A stretch of 64,000 nucleotides of DNA from Sideroxydans sp. (GCA_027310725.1 DAIDAG010000080.1:1-64000); one strand, 5' to 3'. Shown: positions 38,098-48,176, counted from the first letter of the stretch. Translations and numbers: made by a program. Notes: a model not told the origin generated them from the sequence alone.

Positions 38098-39243
38098 ATG
38101 GCCGAAGAAGACAGTGACCTAGAAAAAACAGAATCGCCCTCGCAGCGGCGCCTGGACCAGGCGCGCGAAGAAGGCCAGGTCGCGCGCTCGCGCGAGCTAT
38201 CCACTTTTGCCGTGCTGATGGCAGGCGGCGCCGGCATATGGCTGATGGGTTCCGCGCTTTCACAACAACTGGTCTCGCTGATCCGCGAGGGCCTGACGCT
38301 GGATACCGGACTGGCTTTCCATACCGAACTGCTGTTGCCGCACCTGCATGATTTGAGCATGGCGACACTGCTCGCTTTCCTGCCTCTGCTGGGGCTGATG
38401 CTACTGGTTGCGGTGTTCTCGCCCCTGCTGATGAACGGCTGGCTGTTCACATTGACACCGCTGCAACCCAATTTCGGCAAACTCAATCCGCTCAACGGCA
38501 TCGGCCGCATGTTCTCCATCAACAGCCTGATGGAACTGGGCAAGGCGATCGCCAAGTCTGTGGTGGTGGGCGGGGTGGGAGCGTGGGTGATCTGGCACAA
38601 CAAGGAAGCGGTGCTGATGCTGGTGACCGAACCCCTCGCGCACGCCATCCCTCATCTGGGCAATCTGGTATGGGGCAGTTTCGCCGCCATCATGGGCGGC
38701 ATGCTGCTCATCGTGGCGGTGGATGTGCCGTTCCAGCTGTATGAGCACAACAAGAAACTGAAGATGACCAAGGAAGAGGTGCGCCAGGAAGCCAAGGAGA
38801 CCGAGGGCGACCCGCAGGTCAAGGCGCGCATCCGCAGCATGCAGCGCGAGATGGCACGCCGCCGCATGATGGCGGAGATTCCGACCGCCGATGTGGTGGT
38901 GACCAACCCGACTCACTTCTCCGTTGCGCTGAAGTACAGCGACAACAAGATGCGCGCGCCTGTCGTCGTGGCGAAAGGCTCGCATCTGATGGCGGCACGC
39001 ATCAGGGAGATCGCCAAAGAGAACAACGTGCCCATACTCGAAGCGCCGCCCCTGGCGCGCGCGTTGCACAAGCACTGCGAACTCGGGCAGGCTATCCCGG
39101 AAGCGCTATATACCGCCGTTGCCGAGGTGCTGGCCTATGTCTATCAACTGCGCCGCTACAAACAGGCGGGTGGTGTCTATCCGCAGGAGCCGCATGAGTT
39201 GCCGGTTCCGAAAGAGCTCGATCCGGCGAATGCAGCGCTGTAG
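38098..39243 (+). CDS. flhB: Flagellar export apparatus protein FlhB
   Basis: EKTESPSQRRLDQAREEGQVARSRELS; autocleavage motif VVTNPTHFSVAL. Confidence 0.96.
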   Translation: MAEEDSDLEKTESPSQRRLDQAREEGQVARSRELSTFAVLMAGGAGIWLMGSALSQQLVSLIREGLTLDTGLAFHTELLLPHLHDLSMATLLAFLPLLGLMLLVAVFSPLLMNGWLFTLTPLQPNFGKLNPLNGIGRMFSINSLMELGKAIAKSVVVGGVGAWVIWHNKEAVLMLVTEPLAHAIPHLGNLVWGSFAAIMGGMLLIVAVDVPFQLYEHNKKLKMTKEEVRQEAKETEGDPQVKARIRSMQREMARRRMMAEIPTADVVVTNPTHFSVALKYSDNKMRAPVVVAKGSHLMAARIREIAKENNVPILEAPPLARALHKHCELGQAIPEALYTAVAEVLAYVYQLRRYKQAGGVYPQEPHELPVPKELDPANAAL

Positions 39244-39377
39244 GCGTTTTTGCCGACTCGCCTGAATTGCCGCAGAAATCCCCCTCTATTCACGTCATCG
39301 ATTTGACGGCCGTTTCAGATAATACGCACAAGAAAAGCGGTCTCGGCAGACTGCGCGAATGAACTCAAGAGGTGCGT

Positions 39378-41462
39378 ATGAATATCCTGGAAACGTTGAA
39401 GGCCGCCATGATGCGCGGTGGTGTCCGCGGCCTGGCGGGCCCCATCCTGATCGTGATGATCCTGTCGATGATGGTGTTGCCTCTGCCGCCGTTCCTGCTC
39501 GACATCCTGTTCACCTTCAATATCGCACTGGCCATCATGGTGCTGCTGGTGGCGATGAACACCACCAGGCCGCTGGATTTCGCCGTCTTCCCCACCGTGC
39601 TGCTGATCTCCACCCTGCTGCGTCTTTCCCTGAACGTGGCTTCCACGCGCGTGGTGCTGCTGCAGGGCCATACCGGGCCGGATGCCGCAGGCAAGGTGAT
39701 CGAATCGTTCGGCCATTTCCTCGTCGGCGGCAACTACGCCGTGGGTATCGTGGTGTTCATCATCCTCGTGGTGATCAACTTCGTGGTCATCACCAAAGGT
39801 GCCGGGCGTATCGCGGAAGTGGGCGCGCGTTTTACCCTGGATGCGATGCCGGGCAAGCAGATGGCGATCGATGCCGACCTGAATGCGGGCCTGATCGGTG
39901 AAGACGTGGCGCGCAAACGCCGCGCCGAGGTCGCGCAGGAAGCGGAATTCTACGGCGCGATGGACGGTGCCTCGAAATTCGTGCGCGGCGATGCCGTTGC
40001 GGGCATCATCATCATGCTCATCAACATCGTGGGCGGCCTGGTCATCGGCGTGCTGCAGCATGATCTGGACCTGGCGACCGCCGCGAAGAACTACACCCTG
40101 CTGACTATCGGCGACGGTCTGGTGGCGCAGATCCCGGCGCTGGTGATCTCCACCGCTGCCGGCATGGTGGTGAGCCGCGTCGCCAGCGAAGACAACATCG
40201 GCCAGCAGCTGGCCAAACAATTGATCTCCAGCCCGCAAGTACTCATTCTGACTGCCGCCATCATCGGCATGCTGGGTATGATTCCCGGCATGCCGCATTT
40301 CGCTTTCCTGCTGCTGGCGGGCGCGATGGGCTGGTTCGCGTTCTTCCTGTTGCAGCGTACCAAGCAGGCGGAAGACAAGGCGGCGGAAGTGGCCAACCCG
40401 GTGCTCGCGCCGAGTACCGAAGCGCCGGAAGCCAGCTGGGAGGATGTGGCGCAGGTCGATGTGCTGGGACTTGAAGTCGGCTATCGCCTGATCTCCCTGG
40501 TGGACAAGGCGCAGGACGGCGACCTGCTGCGGCGCATCAAGGGCATCCGCAAGAAATTCACCCAGGACATGGGATTCCTGCCGCCTGCCGTGCATATCCG
40601 CGACAACCTCGATCTGCGTCCCAACGCCTACCGCATCACCCTGAAGGGAGCCGAGATCGGCAGCGGCGAGGCATACCCCAACATGTTCCTCGCGATCAAC
40701 CCCGGCAGCGTGAACGGTGTATTGCCGGGCACCCCGACCAAAGACCCTGCCTTCGGTTTGCCGGCCACCTGGGTGGATGCGGCTGTGCGCGAACAGGCGC
40801 AAGTCATGGGTTACACCGTGGTCGATGCGGGAACCGTGGTCGCGACGCACATGAGCCACCTGATCCATACCCATGCGGCCGAGTTGCTGGGTCGCCAGGA
40901 ACTGCAGCAGCTGCTTGATCATCTCGGCAAGCTCGCGCCCAAACTGACCGAAGACCTTGTGCCGAAATTGCTGCCGCTGTCGACAGTGCAGAAAGTGATG
41001 CAGAACCTGCTGGACGAAGGCATGCATATCCGCGACATGCGCACCATCCTGGAGACGCTGGCGGAACATGCGCCGCAGACGCAGGACACGACGGTGCTGA
41101 CCGGCCTGGTGCGCGTGGCACTTGGCGCGGCCATCGTGCAGCAGTTCTACCCCTCAGCGCAGGAGTTGCAGGTCATCGGTATGGACAAGGAACTGGAGTA
41201 CGTACTGGCGCAGGCATTGCAGGCAGGCGGCTCGGCCATCGAGCCCAACCTGGCCAATACCCTGCTGCGCGAGGCGCGCAATGCGACACAGACCCAGGAA
41301 CAACTGGGCCTGCCCGCGGTGCTGCTGGTGCCCGGACATATCCGCGATCTGCTGGCGCGTTTCCTGAAGCGTTCGCTGCCGCAACTCAGAGTGATTTCGC
41401 AAGACGAAGTGCCGGGATTCAAGACGGTACGGTTTACATCCATGGTAGGGGGTAGAGCATGA
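39378..41462 (+). CDS. flhA: Flagellar export apparatus protein FlhA
   Basis: LPLPPFLLDILFTFNIALAIMVLLVAMNTTRPLDFAVFPTVLLISTLLRLSLNVASTR; RFTLDAMPGKQMAIDADLNAG. Confidence 0.96.
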   Translation: MNILETLKAAMMRGGVRGLAGPILIVMILSMMVLPLPPFLLDILFTFNIALAIMVLLVAMNTTRPLDFAVFPTVLLISTLLRLSLNVASTRVVLLQGHTGPDAAGKVIESFGHFLVGGNYAVGIVVFIILVVINFVVITKGAGRIAEVGARFTLDAMPGKQMAIDADLNAGLIGEDVARKRRAEVAQEAEFYGAMDGASKFVRGDAVAGIIIMLINIVGGLVIGVLQHDLDLATAAKNYTLLTIGDGLVAQIPALVISTAAGMVVSRVASEDNIGQQLAKQLISSPQVLILTAAIIGMLGMIPGMPHFAFLLLAGAMGWFAFFLLQRTKQAEDKAAEVANPVLAPSTEAPEASWEDVAQVDVLGLEVGYRLISLVDKAQDGDLLRRIKGIRKKFTQDMGFLPPAVHIRDNLDLRPNAYRITLKGAEIGSGEAYPNMFLAINPGSVNGVLPGTPTKDPAFGLPATWVDAAVREQAQVMGYTVVDAGTVVATHMSHLIHTHAAELLGRQELQQLLDHLGKLAPKLTEDLVPKLLPLSTVQKVMQNLLDEGMHIRDMRTILETLAEHAPQTQDTTVLTGLVRVALGAAIVQQFYPSAQELQVIGMDKELEYVLAQALQAGGSAIEPNLANTLLREARNATQTQEQLGLPAVLLVPGHIRDLLARFLKRSLPQLRVISQDEVPGFKTVRFTSMVGGRA

Positions 41463-42784
41463 ACGCCAGAAAATTCATCGCAGCCAGTTCGCGTGACGCA
41501 CTGAAGCTGGTACGTATCGAACTCGGCGAGGATGCCGTGATCCTGTCCAACCGGAAAGTGCCGGAGGGCGTGGAGATCGTGGCCGTGGCCGGCTCTGAAC
41601 TGGCACACCTGAGCGAGACTCGAGTGAGTGGAAGGAGCGCAGCGGAGCAGCGCAGTCCGGACCGGTCGCCTTCGCGAGCGGGGAACGAGGTGCGAGCCAG
41701 GGATGATGCCAAGGCCCAGGTACCTGGCAGGCTCTCCGCACAAGGTGCGAACCAGGCGGCAGCGCTTGGGGCCAAGGTATTGGAAGCGAACACCATGCGC
41801 GAGAATATGGCTGTACGCGAGACCAGGGATACAACCGCAGAACAACAGACGCTGCTCTCCGAGATCAAGACCATGCGCAACATGATGCAGGAACAGATGG
41901 CTCGCCTTTCCTGGTCTGACATGCAGCAGCGCGATCCGGTGCGCGGCGGTCTGCTGCGCGACATGCTCAACGTCGGCTTCAGCCCGATGCTGTCGCGCCA
42001 GTTGCTGGAAAAGCTCCCGGCCGACGGCGGCCTGGATTGGCTGCGCCGCATCCTCGGGCACAATCTGCGCGTGGCGACGGTACAGGAAGATGTCGTGGCG
42101 CGCGGCGGCGTGTATGCGCTGGTCGGCCCGACCGGGGTGGGCAAGACCACCACCACGGCCAAGATGGCGGCACGCGCCGTGGTGAGGTACGGTGCGGACA
42201 AGGTCGCGCTGGTCACCACCGACAGCTACCGTATCGGGGCCCACGAGCAACTGAAGATCTACGGCAAGATACTCGGCGTATCGGTGCATGCCGTGCGCGA
42301 TACCGAGGATCTGAAACTCACCCTGTCCGGCCTGAAACACAAGCACTTGGTGCTGATCGACACCATGGGTGTGGGGCAGCGCGACAGCCGCGTGGCGGAA
42401 CAGGCGCAGATGTTCGACACAGTGGGCGTGCAGCGCCTGTTGCTGCTGAATGCCACCAGTTCCGGCGGCACGCTGGACGATGTGGTGAAGATGTACGGCG
42501 GCACGGGCGTGATCGGCTGCATCCCGACCAAGCTGGACGAGGCGGTGACGCTGGGAACAGTGCTGGATGTGGTGGTACGCCACAAACTGACCATGCACTA
42601 CATTGCCAGCGGCCAGCGCGTGCCTGAAGATCTGCATGAAGTGAACCTGGAATATCTGCTGCATCGCGTCTTCAAGGATGTGGGCAAGACGAGCCCGGCG
42701 TTCGCCATGCACGAGGCGGAACTGCCTGCCTTCATGGCGGGCATGGGCAGCGCACAGAACATGAGGGGGCAATATGCGATCTGA
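41459..42784 (+). CDS. flhF: Flagellar biosynthesis SRP-like GTPase FlhF
   Basis: MNARKFIAASSRDALKLVRIELGEDAVILSNRKV; ALVGPTGVGKTTTTAKMAARA; DTMGVGQRD; ATG overlaps flhA stop. Confidence 0.95.
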   Translation: MNARKFIAASSRDALKLVRIELGEDAVILSNRKVPEGVEIVAVAGSELAHLSETRVSGRSAAEQRSPDRSPSRAGNEVRARDDAKAQVPGRLSAQGANQAAALGAKVLEANTMRENMAVRETRDTTAEQQTLLSEIKTMRNMMQEQMARLSWSDMQQRDPVRGGLLRDMLNVGFSPMLSRQLLEKLPADGGLDWLRRILGHNLRVATVQEDVVARGGVYALVGPTGVGKTTTTAKMAARAVVRYGADKVALVTTDSYRIGAHEQLKIYGKILGVSVHAVRDTEDLKLTLSGLKHKHLVLIDTMGVGQRDSRVAEQAQMFDTVGVQRLLLLNATSSGGTLDDVVKMYGGTGVIGCIPTKLDEAVTLGTVLDVVVRHKLTMHYIASGQRVPEDLHEVNLEYLLHRVFKDVGKTSPAFAMHEAELPAFMAGMGSAQNMRGQYAI

Positions 42785-43721
42785 CATGCCCCCACCTCAA
42801 TCCTCCCCCAGCGGGAGAGGAGGCAAACGAGAGGGACAATCTTATATCCCTGACCAAGCTGCCGGGTTGCGCCGCCTGCTGGCGCGCTCCAGTTCGCGCG
42901 TGGTGACGGTGGTCGGCGCGCGCGACGGATTGGGGGCAACCAGTATCGTCGTGAATCTGGCGGCAGTGCTGGGAAATTCTGGCAAGGATGTGCTGGTGCT
43001 GGACGAGAACCTGTCGCAGGATAATGTGGCGAACACGCTGGCACTCAAGGCGCGTTTCGATTTATTGCATGTGGTGCACGGCGACAAGACGTTGCAGGAT
43101 GTGATTGTTCAGGGTTCACAGGGCGTTCATGTATTGCCCGTGGCGAGGGCGATACAGGGCTTGCCGAAGCTGGGCGAGAGCCAGCGCGAGCGATTGCTGG
43201 AGGCGCTGAGTGCCGCAGCGAAAGATGCGGACGTGGTGCTGGTGGATGCGGCGCGTGCCGGGCATTCGTTCTGTGCCAGCCTGTCCGGCGACGAGCCCTT
43301 GCTGCTGGTATTGAACGCCACCGCCAGCGGCATCACGGAAAGTTATGCGCTGCTCAAACAGATGGCGATGCATAATGGCAGACAGGCATTCGATATCGTG
43401 GTCAACAAGGTGGGCAGCGAACGCGAAGCGCTGGCGATATTCGACAATATGGCACAGGTCGCGAGCCGGCACCTGCAAGTGCATCTTGAGTACCTGGGAC
43501 ATATTCCAGTTGATGAAAAGCTCAAACGTGCGACACAATTGGGCCGTCCGGTGACCGAGGTCTTCCCGGCGGCACAGTCGTCCTACGCAATGCGCGAGAT
43601 CGCACAAGGTTTGCTGCGCGCGCCGGCGGTGTCGGATGAAGGGCATGATGTGCTGGGCAGCGTGGTGCAACGCTTGATGCGCCAATCGCGTCCGGTAAAC
43701 AATACAATGGCGATCACATGA
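42774..43721 (+). CDS. flhG: MinD-like ATPase FlhG (FleN)
   Basis: VTVVGARDGLGATSIVVNLAAVLGNSGKDVLVLDEN; VVLVDAARAGHSF; located flhF-flhG-fliA. Start codon uncertain. Confidence 0.9.
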   Translation: MRSDMPPPQSSPSGRGGKREGQSYIPDQAAGLRRLLARSSSRVVTVVGARDGLGATSIVVNLAAVLGNSGKDVLVLDENLSQDNVANTLALKARFDLLHVVHGDKTLQDVIVQGSQGVHVLPVARAIQGLPKLGESQRERLLEALSAAAKDADVVLVDAARAGHSFCASLSGDEPLLLVLNATASGITESYALLKQMAMHNGRQAFDIVVNKVGSEREALAIFDNMAQVASRHLQVHLEYLGHIPVDEKLKRATQLGRPVTEVFPAAQSSYAMREIAQGLLRAPAVSDEGHDVLGSVVQRLMRQSRPVNNTMAIT

Positions 43722-44461
43722 ATATCGCCGGCAATCTTAAGACGAAGGCTATGTACACGCCGAATGGACTGAGCGACAAGGAAGAATGCCTGAAGGAGTA
43801 TGCGCCTTTGGTGAAGCGCATCGCCCATCACATGATGCTCAAATTGCCCGGCAGCGTCGAAGTGGATGACCTCATCCAGGCCGGGATGATGGGGCTGCTC
43901 GATGCCGCCAGCCGTTATGACGAGTTGCGCGGCGCGATGTTCGAGACTTACGCCGCGCAACGCATACGCGGTGCGATGCTGGATGAGCTGCGCGGCGCCG
44001 ACTGGCTGCCGCGTAGCCTTCGCCGCGATATGCGCCGCATCGAAGCGGCCATCAGCCGCCTGCAGCAGAAGCTGGGCAAGGCACCGAGCGAGTCCGAGAT
44101 TGCCAAAGAGTTGGGCGTGACTTTGCCGGAATACCAGCAGATGTTGCAGGAAGGGCGCGGCGCCCAACTGCTCTATTATGAAGATTTTCACGGCGAGGGA
44201 GAGGAGGATTTCTTCGAGCGATTCGAGTTCTCGACCGATTCCAACCCGCTGGAACTGCTGCAGGACGGGCGTTTCCGCGAGGCGCTCGTTCAGGCCATAG
44301 AGCGATTGCCGGAGCGCGAACGCATGATGATGGGCATGCACTACGAGCAGGACATGAACCTGCGCGAGATCGGCGAAGTGATGGGCGTCTCCGAATCGCG
44401 CGTGTGCCAGCTGCATAGCCAGGCCGTGGCGCGCCTGCGTACGTCGATGAAGGGCCATTGA
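43718..44461 (+). CDS. fliA: Flagellar sigma factor FliA (sigma28)
   Basis: LVKRIAHHMMLKLPGSVEVDDLIQAGMMGLLDAASRYDELRGAMFETYAAQRIRGAMLDELRGADWLPRSLRRD...NLREIGEVMGVSESRVCQLHSQAVARLR. Confidence 0.97.
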   Translation: MNIAGNLKTKAMYTPNGLSDKEECLKEYAPLVKRIAHHMMLKLPGSVEVDDLIQAGMMGLLDAASRYDELRGAMFETYAAQRIRGAMLDELRGADWLPRSLRRDMRRIEAAISRLQQKLGKAPSESEIAKELGVTLPEYQQMLQEGRGAQLLYYEDFHGEGEEDFFERFEFSTDSNPLELLQDGRFREALVQAIERLPERERMMMGMHYEQDMNLREIGEVMGVSESRVCQLHSQAVARLRTSMKGH

Positions 44462-44605
44462 GCCCGCGCTCCTCAGTTGACCGCGCCACAGGAGAACCAG
44501 GCAGGATGACAAGAAGAATATCGGGTCTTTTTCCGCGCACTCTCGCTTTGCGCTGCACCGCGATGAACGTACACTACGTCCCGTTCAACTACGGAGTCTG
44601 GGTTT

Positions 44606-45355
44606 ATGGACAAGCTTAGCCTGTTCGGATTGGTTGTTGCCATAACCGGGATCATTGGCGGGCAATTGCTGGAAGGCGGGTCGATCAATGTCTTGATGCA
44701 GATGGCTGCATTCTTCATCGTGTTTGGCGGCACCATCGGCGCGGTGATGTTGCAACACCCGCTCAATGTGTTCGTGAGTGGTATCAAGATGGCAGGCTGG
44801 GTATTCGTCACGCCACTGATCGACACGCAGAAGCTGGCACACCAGATCGCCACCTGGGGCGGTATCGCGCGCAAGGACGGCATCCTTGCGCTGGAGGCCC
44901 AGCTCAAGAACATCGACGAACCTTTCGTCGCCAAGGGACTGCAGATGCTGGTGGACGGCAACAGCGCGGAAAAGATACGCGAGGTGCTGGACATCGACCT
45001 GCAAAGCTACGAGACGCTGCGCTGGCAAGCCGCCCGTGTGTGGGAATCGGCAGCGGGTTACGCGCCCACCATCGGTATCATCGGTGCCGTACTGGGACTG
45101 GTGCACGTGATGCAGAGTCTGGGCGAGCCGGCCAAGCTGGGTGCCGGCATCGCGGTCGCATTCATCGCAACCATCTACGGCGTGGGTTCCGCCAACCTGC
45201 TGTTCCTGCCGATCGCGGGCAAGTTGAAGATCATCATCGCGCAGCAGGTGAACTTGCGCGAGATGCTGATCGACGGGCTGTGCATGGTGGCGAATGCCGA
45301 GAATCCGCGCTTCATCGAGAACAAACTTAAGGGTTATATCCCGGAGGCATCCTGA
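44606..45355 (+). CDS. motC: Second MotA-type stator protein (MotC-like)
   Basis: SLFGLVVAITGIIGGQLLEGGSINVLMQMAAFFIVFGGTIGAVMLQHPLNVF...; partner of the following MotB-like gene; fliA-motC-motD order. Confidence 0.88.
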   Translation: MDKLSLFGLVVAITGIIGGQLLEGGSINVLMQMAAFFIVFGGTIGAVMLQHPLNVFVSGIKMAGWVFVTPLIDTQKLAHQIATWGGIARKDGILALEAQLKNIDEPFVAKGLQMLVDGNSAEKIREVLDIDLQSYETLRWQAARVWESAAGYAPTIGIIGAVLGLVHVMQSLGEPAKLGAGIAVAFIATIYGVGSANLLFLPIAGKLKIIIAQQVNLREMLIDGLCMVANAENPRFIENKLKGYIPEAS

Positions 45356-46134
45356 TGGCGCGCCGCCCCAAAAGAGCGGAGCACGACAATCACGAGCGCT
45401 GGATGGTCTCTTACGCCGACTTCATCACGCTGCTGTTCGCCTTCTTCGTCGTCATGTACGGCATCTCCTCGGTGAACGAGGGCAAGTACAGAGTCTTCAG
45501 TGTCTCCGTCAACCAGGCGTTCGGCGCCAACGGCAAAGCGGGTGAAGGCAGTGGAATAAAACTGACCGAGGACGAGATCTTCTTCAAATCCCTGGTCGAC
45601 CGGCGCAATGCACGCCTGGCCGAGAAGCAACGCAAACAGAACGAACGCATGCAGAATCTCGCGCAGACGCTGAATGCAGCGATGGCAACATTTGTGAAGA
45701 GCGGGCAGATGAACGTTTCGCAGAACGGCCGCGGTGTGGAACTGGAGATCAACGCCAGCGCGTTGTTCAACCAGGGAGAAGCGGATATACAGCCGGAAGC
45801 AAAGAAGACACTGGCGGATGCGGCGAAGGTGTTGGCGGACAATGACTTTGCCATCGAAGTGGAAGGGCATACTGACAACATGCCCATCAGTACCAACAGG
45901 TTTCCTTCCAACTGGGAACTGTCGTCAGCTCGCGCAAGCAGTGTTGTTCGTTTGTTCATCGATCAGGGCATTATTGCAAAGCGCCTGAAAGCGGTAGGCG
46001 AGGCCGACAATCAACCCGTAGTGCCGAACGATACCCCCGAAAATCGCGCCCGCAACCGTCGCGTGACCATCACCGTGCTGTCGCCGGAGCCTGAAGCGGA
46101 ACCGGCGATTCCGCAATCCCCGGATCAACAATAA
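45355..46134 (+). CDS. motD: Second MotB-type stator protein (MotD-like)
   Basis: HERWMVSYADFITLLFAFFVVMYGISSVNEGKYRVFS; OmpA-like EVEGHTDNMPIS...SNWELSSARASSVVRLF. Confidence 0.9.
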   Translation: MARRPKRAEHDNHERWMVSYADFITLLFAFFVVMYGISSVNEGKYRVFSVSVNQAFGANGKAGEGSGIKLTEDEIFFKSLVDRRNARLAEKQRKQNERMQNLAQTLNAAMATFVKSGQMNVSQNGRGVELEINASALFNQGEADIQPEAKKTLADAAKVLADNDFAIEVEGHTDNMPISTNRFPSNWELSSARASSVVRLFIDQGIIAKRLKAVGEADNQPVVPNDTPENRARNRRVTITVLSPEPEAEPAIPQSPDQQ

Positions 46135-46239
46135 GAACCGAAATCAAATCCGTTCGCGGTCAGCTTGTCGAACCATGAATGGCTTAAATCCGATATTCCG
46201 CATCGCAACGATGAGTTTCTTTTGAACGCCGTCTGGCCA

Positions 46240-46502
46240 CCGACTCCATTGCCGGCAAGGTGGCGCGCTTGAAACGAGCTCCCGGTAACGGTCTGCTCCG
46301 GGTGAGGGAAGTGAGCTTGCCGCATCCTTCCCTGAACTCGGGCTTCTGTATGAGCTACGCTTCACCATCACGCCAATCCTGCTCGGCAGCGGAAAAAAAG
46401 GTCTTTGATGGCATAAAGGAGCGGCACTCACTCCGGTCGCTTTCGACGAGAAAGTTCCAGTCAGGAAACCTGGTGGTGATCTACGAGCCAACGATGCGCT
46501 AA
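46240..46502 (+). pseudogene. Degraded dihydrofolate reductase (RibD C-terminal/DHFR-like) pseudogene fragment
   Basis: Similarity split across frames: DSIAGKVARLKRAPGNGLL (frame of ORF 46260), GSELAASFPELGLLYELRFTITPILLGSGKKGL* (shifted frame), KVFDGIKERHSLRSLSTRKFQSGNLVVIYEP (back to first frame). Confidence 0.7.
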
Positions 46503-46757
46503 AGTGCAGGACGGAGAGTGACTATAGGGGTCGAGCGGCCGCTTTCGAGAAGCGCGACCGTCGGGAATGGGTAGAACAGTTGCCGTTCGCTGTTAAGATT
46601 GGGAAGGGGCGCTGCGCGGCCATTAGCGGCCGTTCGCATGTGCCTTCCAATTTGAATTGCGATACGATTTGAATATGAAATTACTTTTTCTACATCTTCC
46701 TTATGCATAGTAGATGAAAAGAAAAAATAAAGGCTGCTCCCCTTAAAGTTTGAATGT

Positions 46758-47048
46758 TTGATGAAACGGATAAAAAGAAATATGAATAATATTACGGATA
46801 ATATGAACGTCGGATATATTGATAACGCAATTCTGATGTTAAATACATACGCAAGGGAAGATAGTCTAAAACCATTAATATCGATACTGGAAGCTTTAAA
46901 ACCAGACCTAAACAACGAATCACTTTTGGCAGAACTTACCAATACATGGAGAAATCTCGGTATATATCAGGGTACAGTTTTAACCTATGTGCCATATTTC
47001 TACACTTTAATATCTGATGATATTTTTGGAGATAATTTAAAGAAATAA
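46758..47048 (+). CDS. Small hypothetical protein
   Basis: 96-aa ORF in a low-GC patch, followed by a terminator-like hairpin; no family recognised. Confidence 0.4.
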   Translation: MMKRIKRNMNNITDNMNVGYIDNAILMLNTYAREDSLKPLISILEALKPDLNNESLLAELTNTWRNLGIYQGTVLTYVPYFYTLISDDIFGDNLKK

Positions 47049-47063
47049 ATTGGGCCAGTGATT

Positions 47064-47106
47064 AAAAGGGGGGCAGCTCGGCTTAATCGTTGAATGCCCC
47101 CTTTTT
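47064..47106 (+). terminator. Rho-independent terminator
   Basis: AAAAGGGGGGCA ... TGCCCCCTTTTT stem with terminal T tract. Confidence 0.65.
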
Positions 47107-47570
47107 GATTTAATGACCGTTTCCTTTGGGCACGCCAGAGGCGAATGAAAAGTCTAAGATCGAATGGCTGAAGTTTTTCGCATAGCGGACTGTGGCTTCA
47201 GCAATAATGGTCGGGCAGAATGCGGCCAGGAACGGCCCTTCGCGTACGGCAGCTATAGCGAAGGCAATTCGCAACTTGAGCTACTGCAATGTGCCATGAG
47301 CCCGCCGTTCGAGGGTGCACTCCAATTCAGACCTTCCAAAAAATGCATCGGCCAAAACGGCATATTGTTTTTGTCCATCCATTCAGGTATCGTCCGCCGA
47401 TTATTCGATTGGCAGAGCCATGGCAGTATTGACTTTAGAGATGCACAATATTTTCTGAAACCCAACTCGCCAGCGGCTGCTATCGGGCGGGATATTTTGA
47501 AGGATGTACGAACACAATTGGCCGGTTTTGATCCGCTCGCCTTGAATCCATGACAGTCTGGAGATACCTG

Positions 47571-48176
47571 ATGAAGCTGCATAAAACCTTTTTATCGTCG
47601 ATAGCAATTGTGGTAGCAGTTGGAATGCTGTCATCATGTGCGCAATATAAAGTCTCAACAGATCACGTAAAAGATTATCAAGGACATATAGAAAAGCTTT
47701 CTATATGGTCGGGTATAGTAAACGTCCCAACGTTTGGGTTCAAAGGCAGACTTGAATCGGATACGTTTTCCAACCGATTTGATGCCGCACTTGCCCATGC
47801 TTTTCTGGATGAAAAGATAAGTGTGGTTATCCATGACATTCCTCAGCCCAGACAAAACGAACTTAATGTTAACTTTAGCTTAGGCGAACAAGATTTTCAT
47901 CCTGATACACGCTTGCTTATTCAGCCGGTTCGTTATCAAATTTTAAATATGTCCGGCGGAATTGGCGGCAGCTCAAGTGAAGTTGCAAGACTGTGGCTTA
48001 ATCTGATTCTTGTAGATTTGAGAGGTGATGTTTCAGATCTCAATAAAAAGGTGATTTGGCGTGGGTCGATATTCGTCGACAATTCCGGTCTCGACCTTAC
48101 GGTATGGAAAACCGCCGGTGCTGAAAAATTGTCAAAACAGATTACTGATGCCCTTAAAAAGGATAAATTTTTATAA
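47571..48176 (+). CDS. Putative lipoprotein of unknown function
   Basis: MKLHKTFLSSIAIVVAVGMLSSCAQYKVS: signal peptide with lipobox MLSSC. Confidence 0.6.
   Translation: MKLHKTFLSSIAIVVAVGMLSSCAQYKVSTDHVKDYQGHIEKLSIWSGIVNVPTFGFKGRLESDTFSNRFDAALAHAFLDEKISVVIHDIPQPRQNELNVNFSLGEQDFHPDTRLLIQPVRYQILNMSGGIGGSSSEVARLWLNLILVDLRGDVSDLNKKVIWRGSIFVDNSGLDLTVWKTAGAEKLSKQITDALKKDKFL

Noticed and set aside
39315-41069. 584-aa His-rich minus-strand ORF antisense to flhA
   Set aside because: His/Gln-rich composition typical of the antisense of GC-rich membrane-protein genes; not a metal-binding protein.
47164-47553. 129-aa + strand ORF in the decayed patch
   Set aside because: No domain recognised, unusual composition, overlaps repeat-like sequence; probably non-coding.
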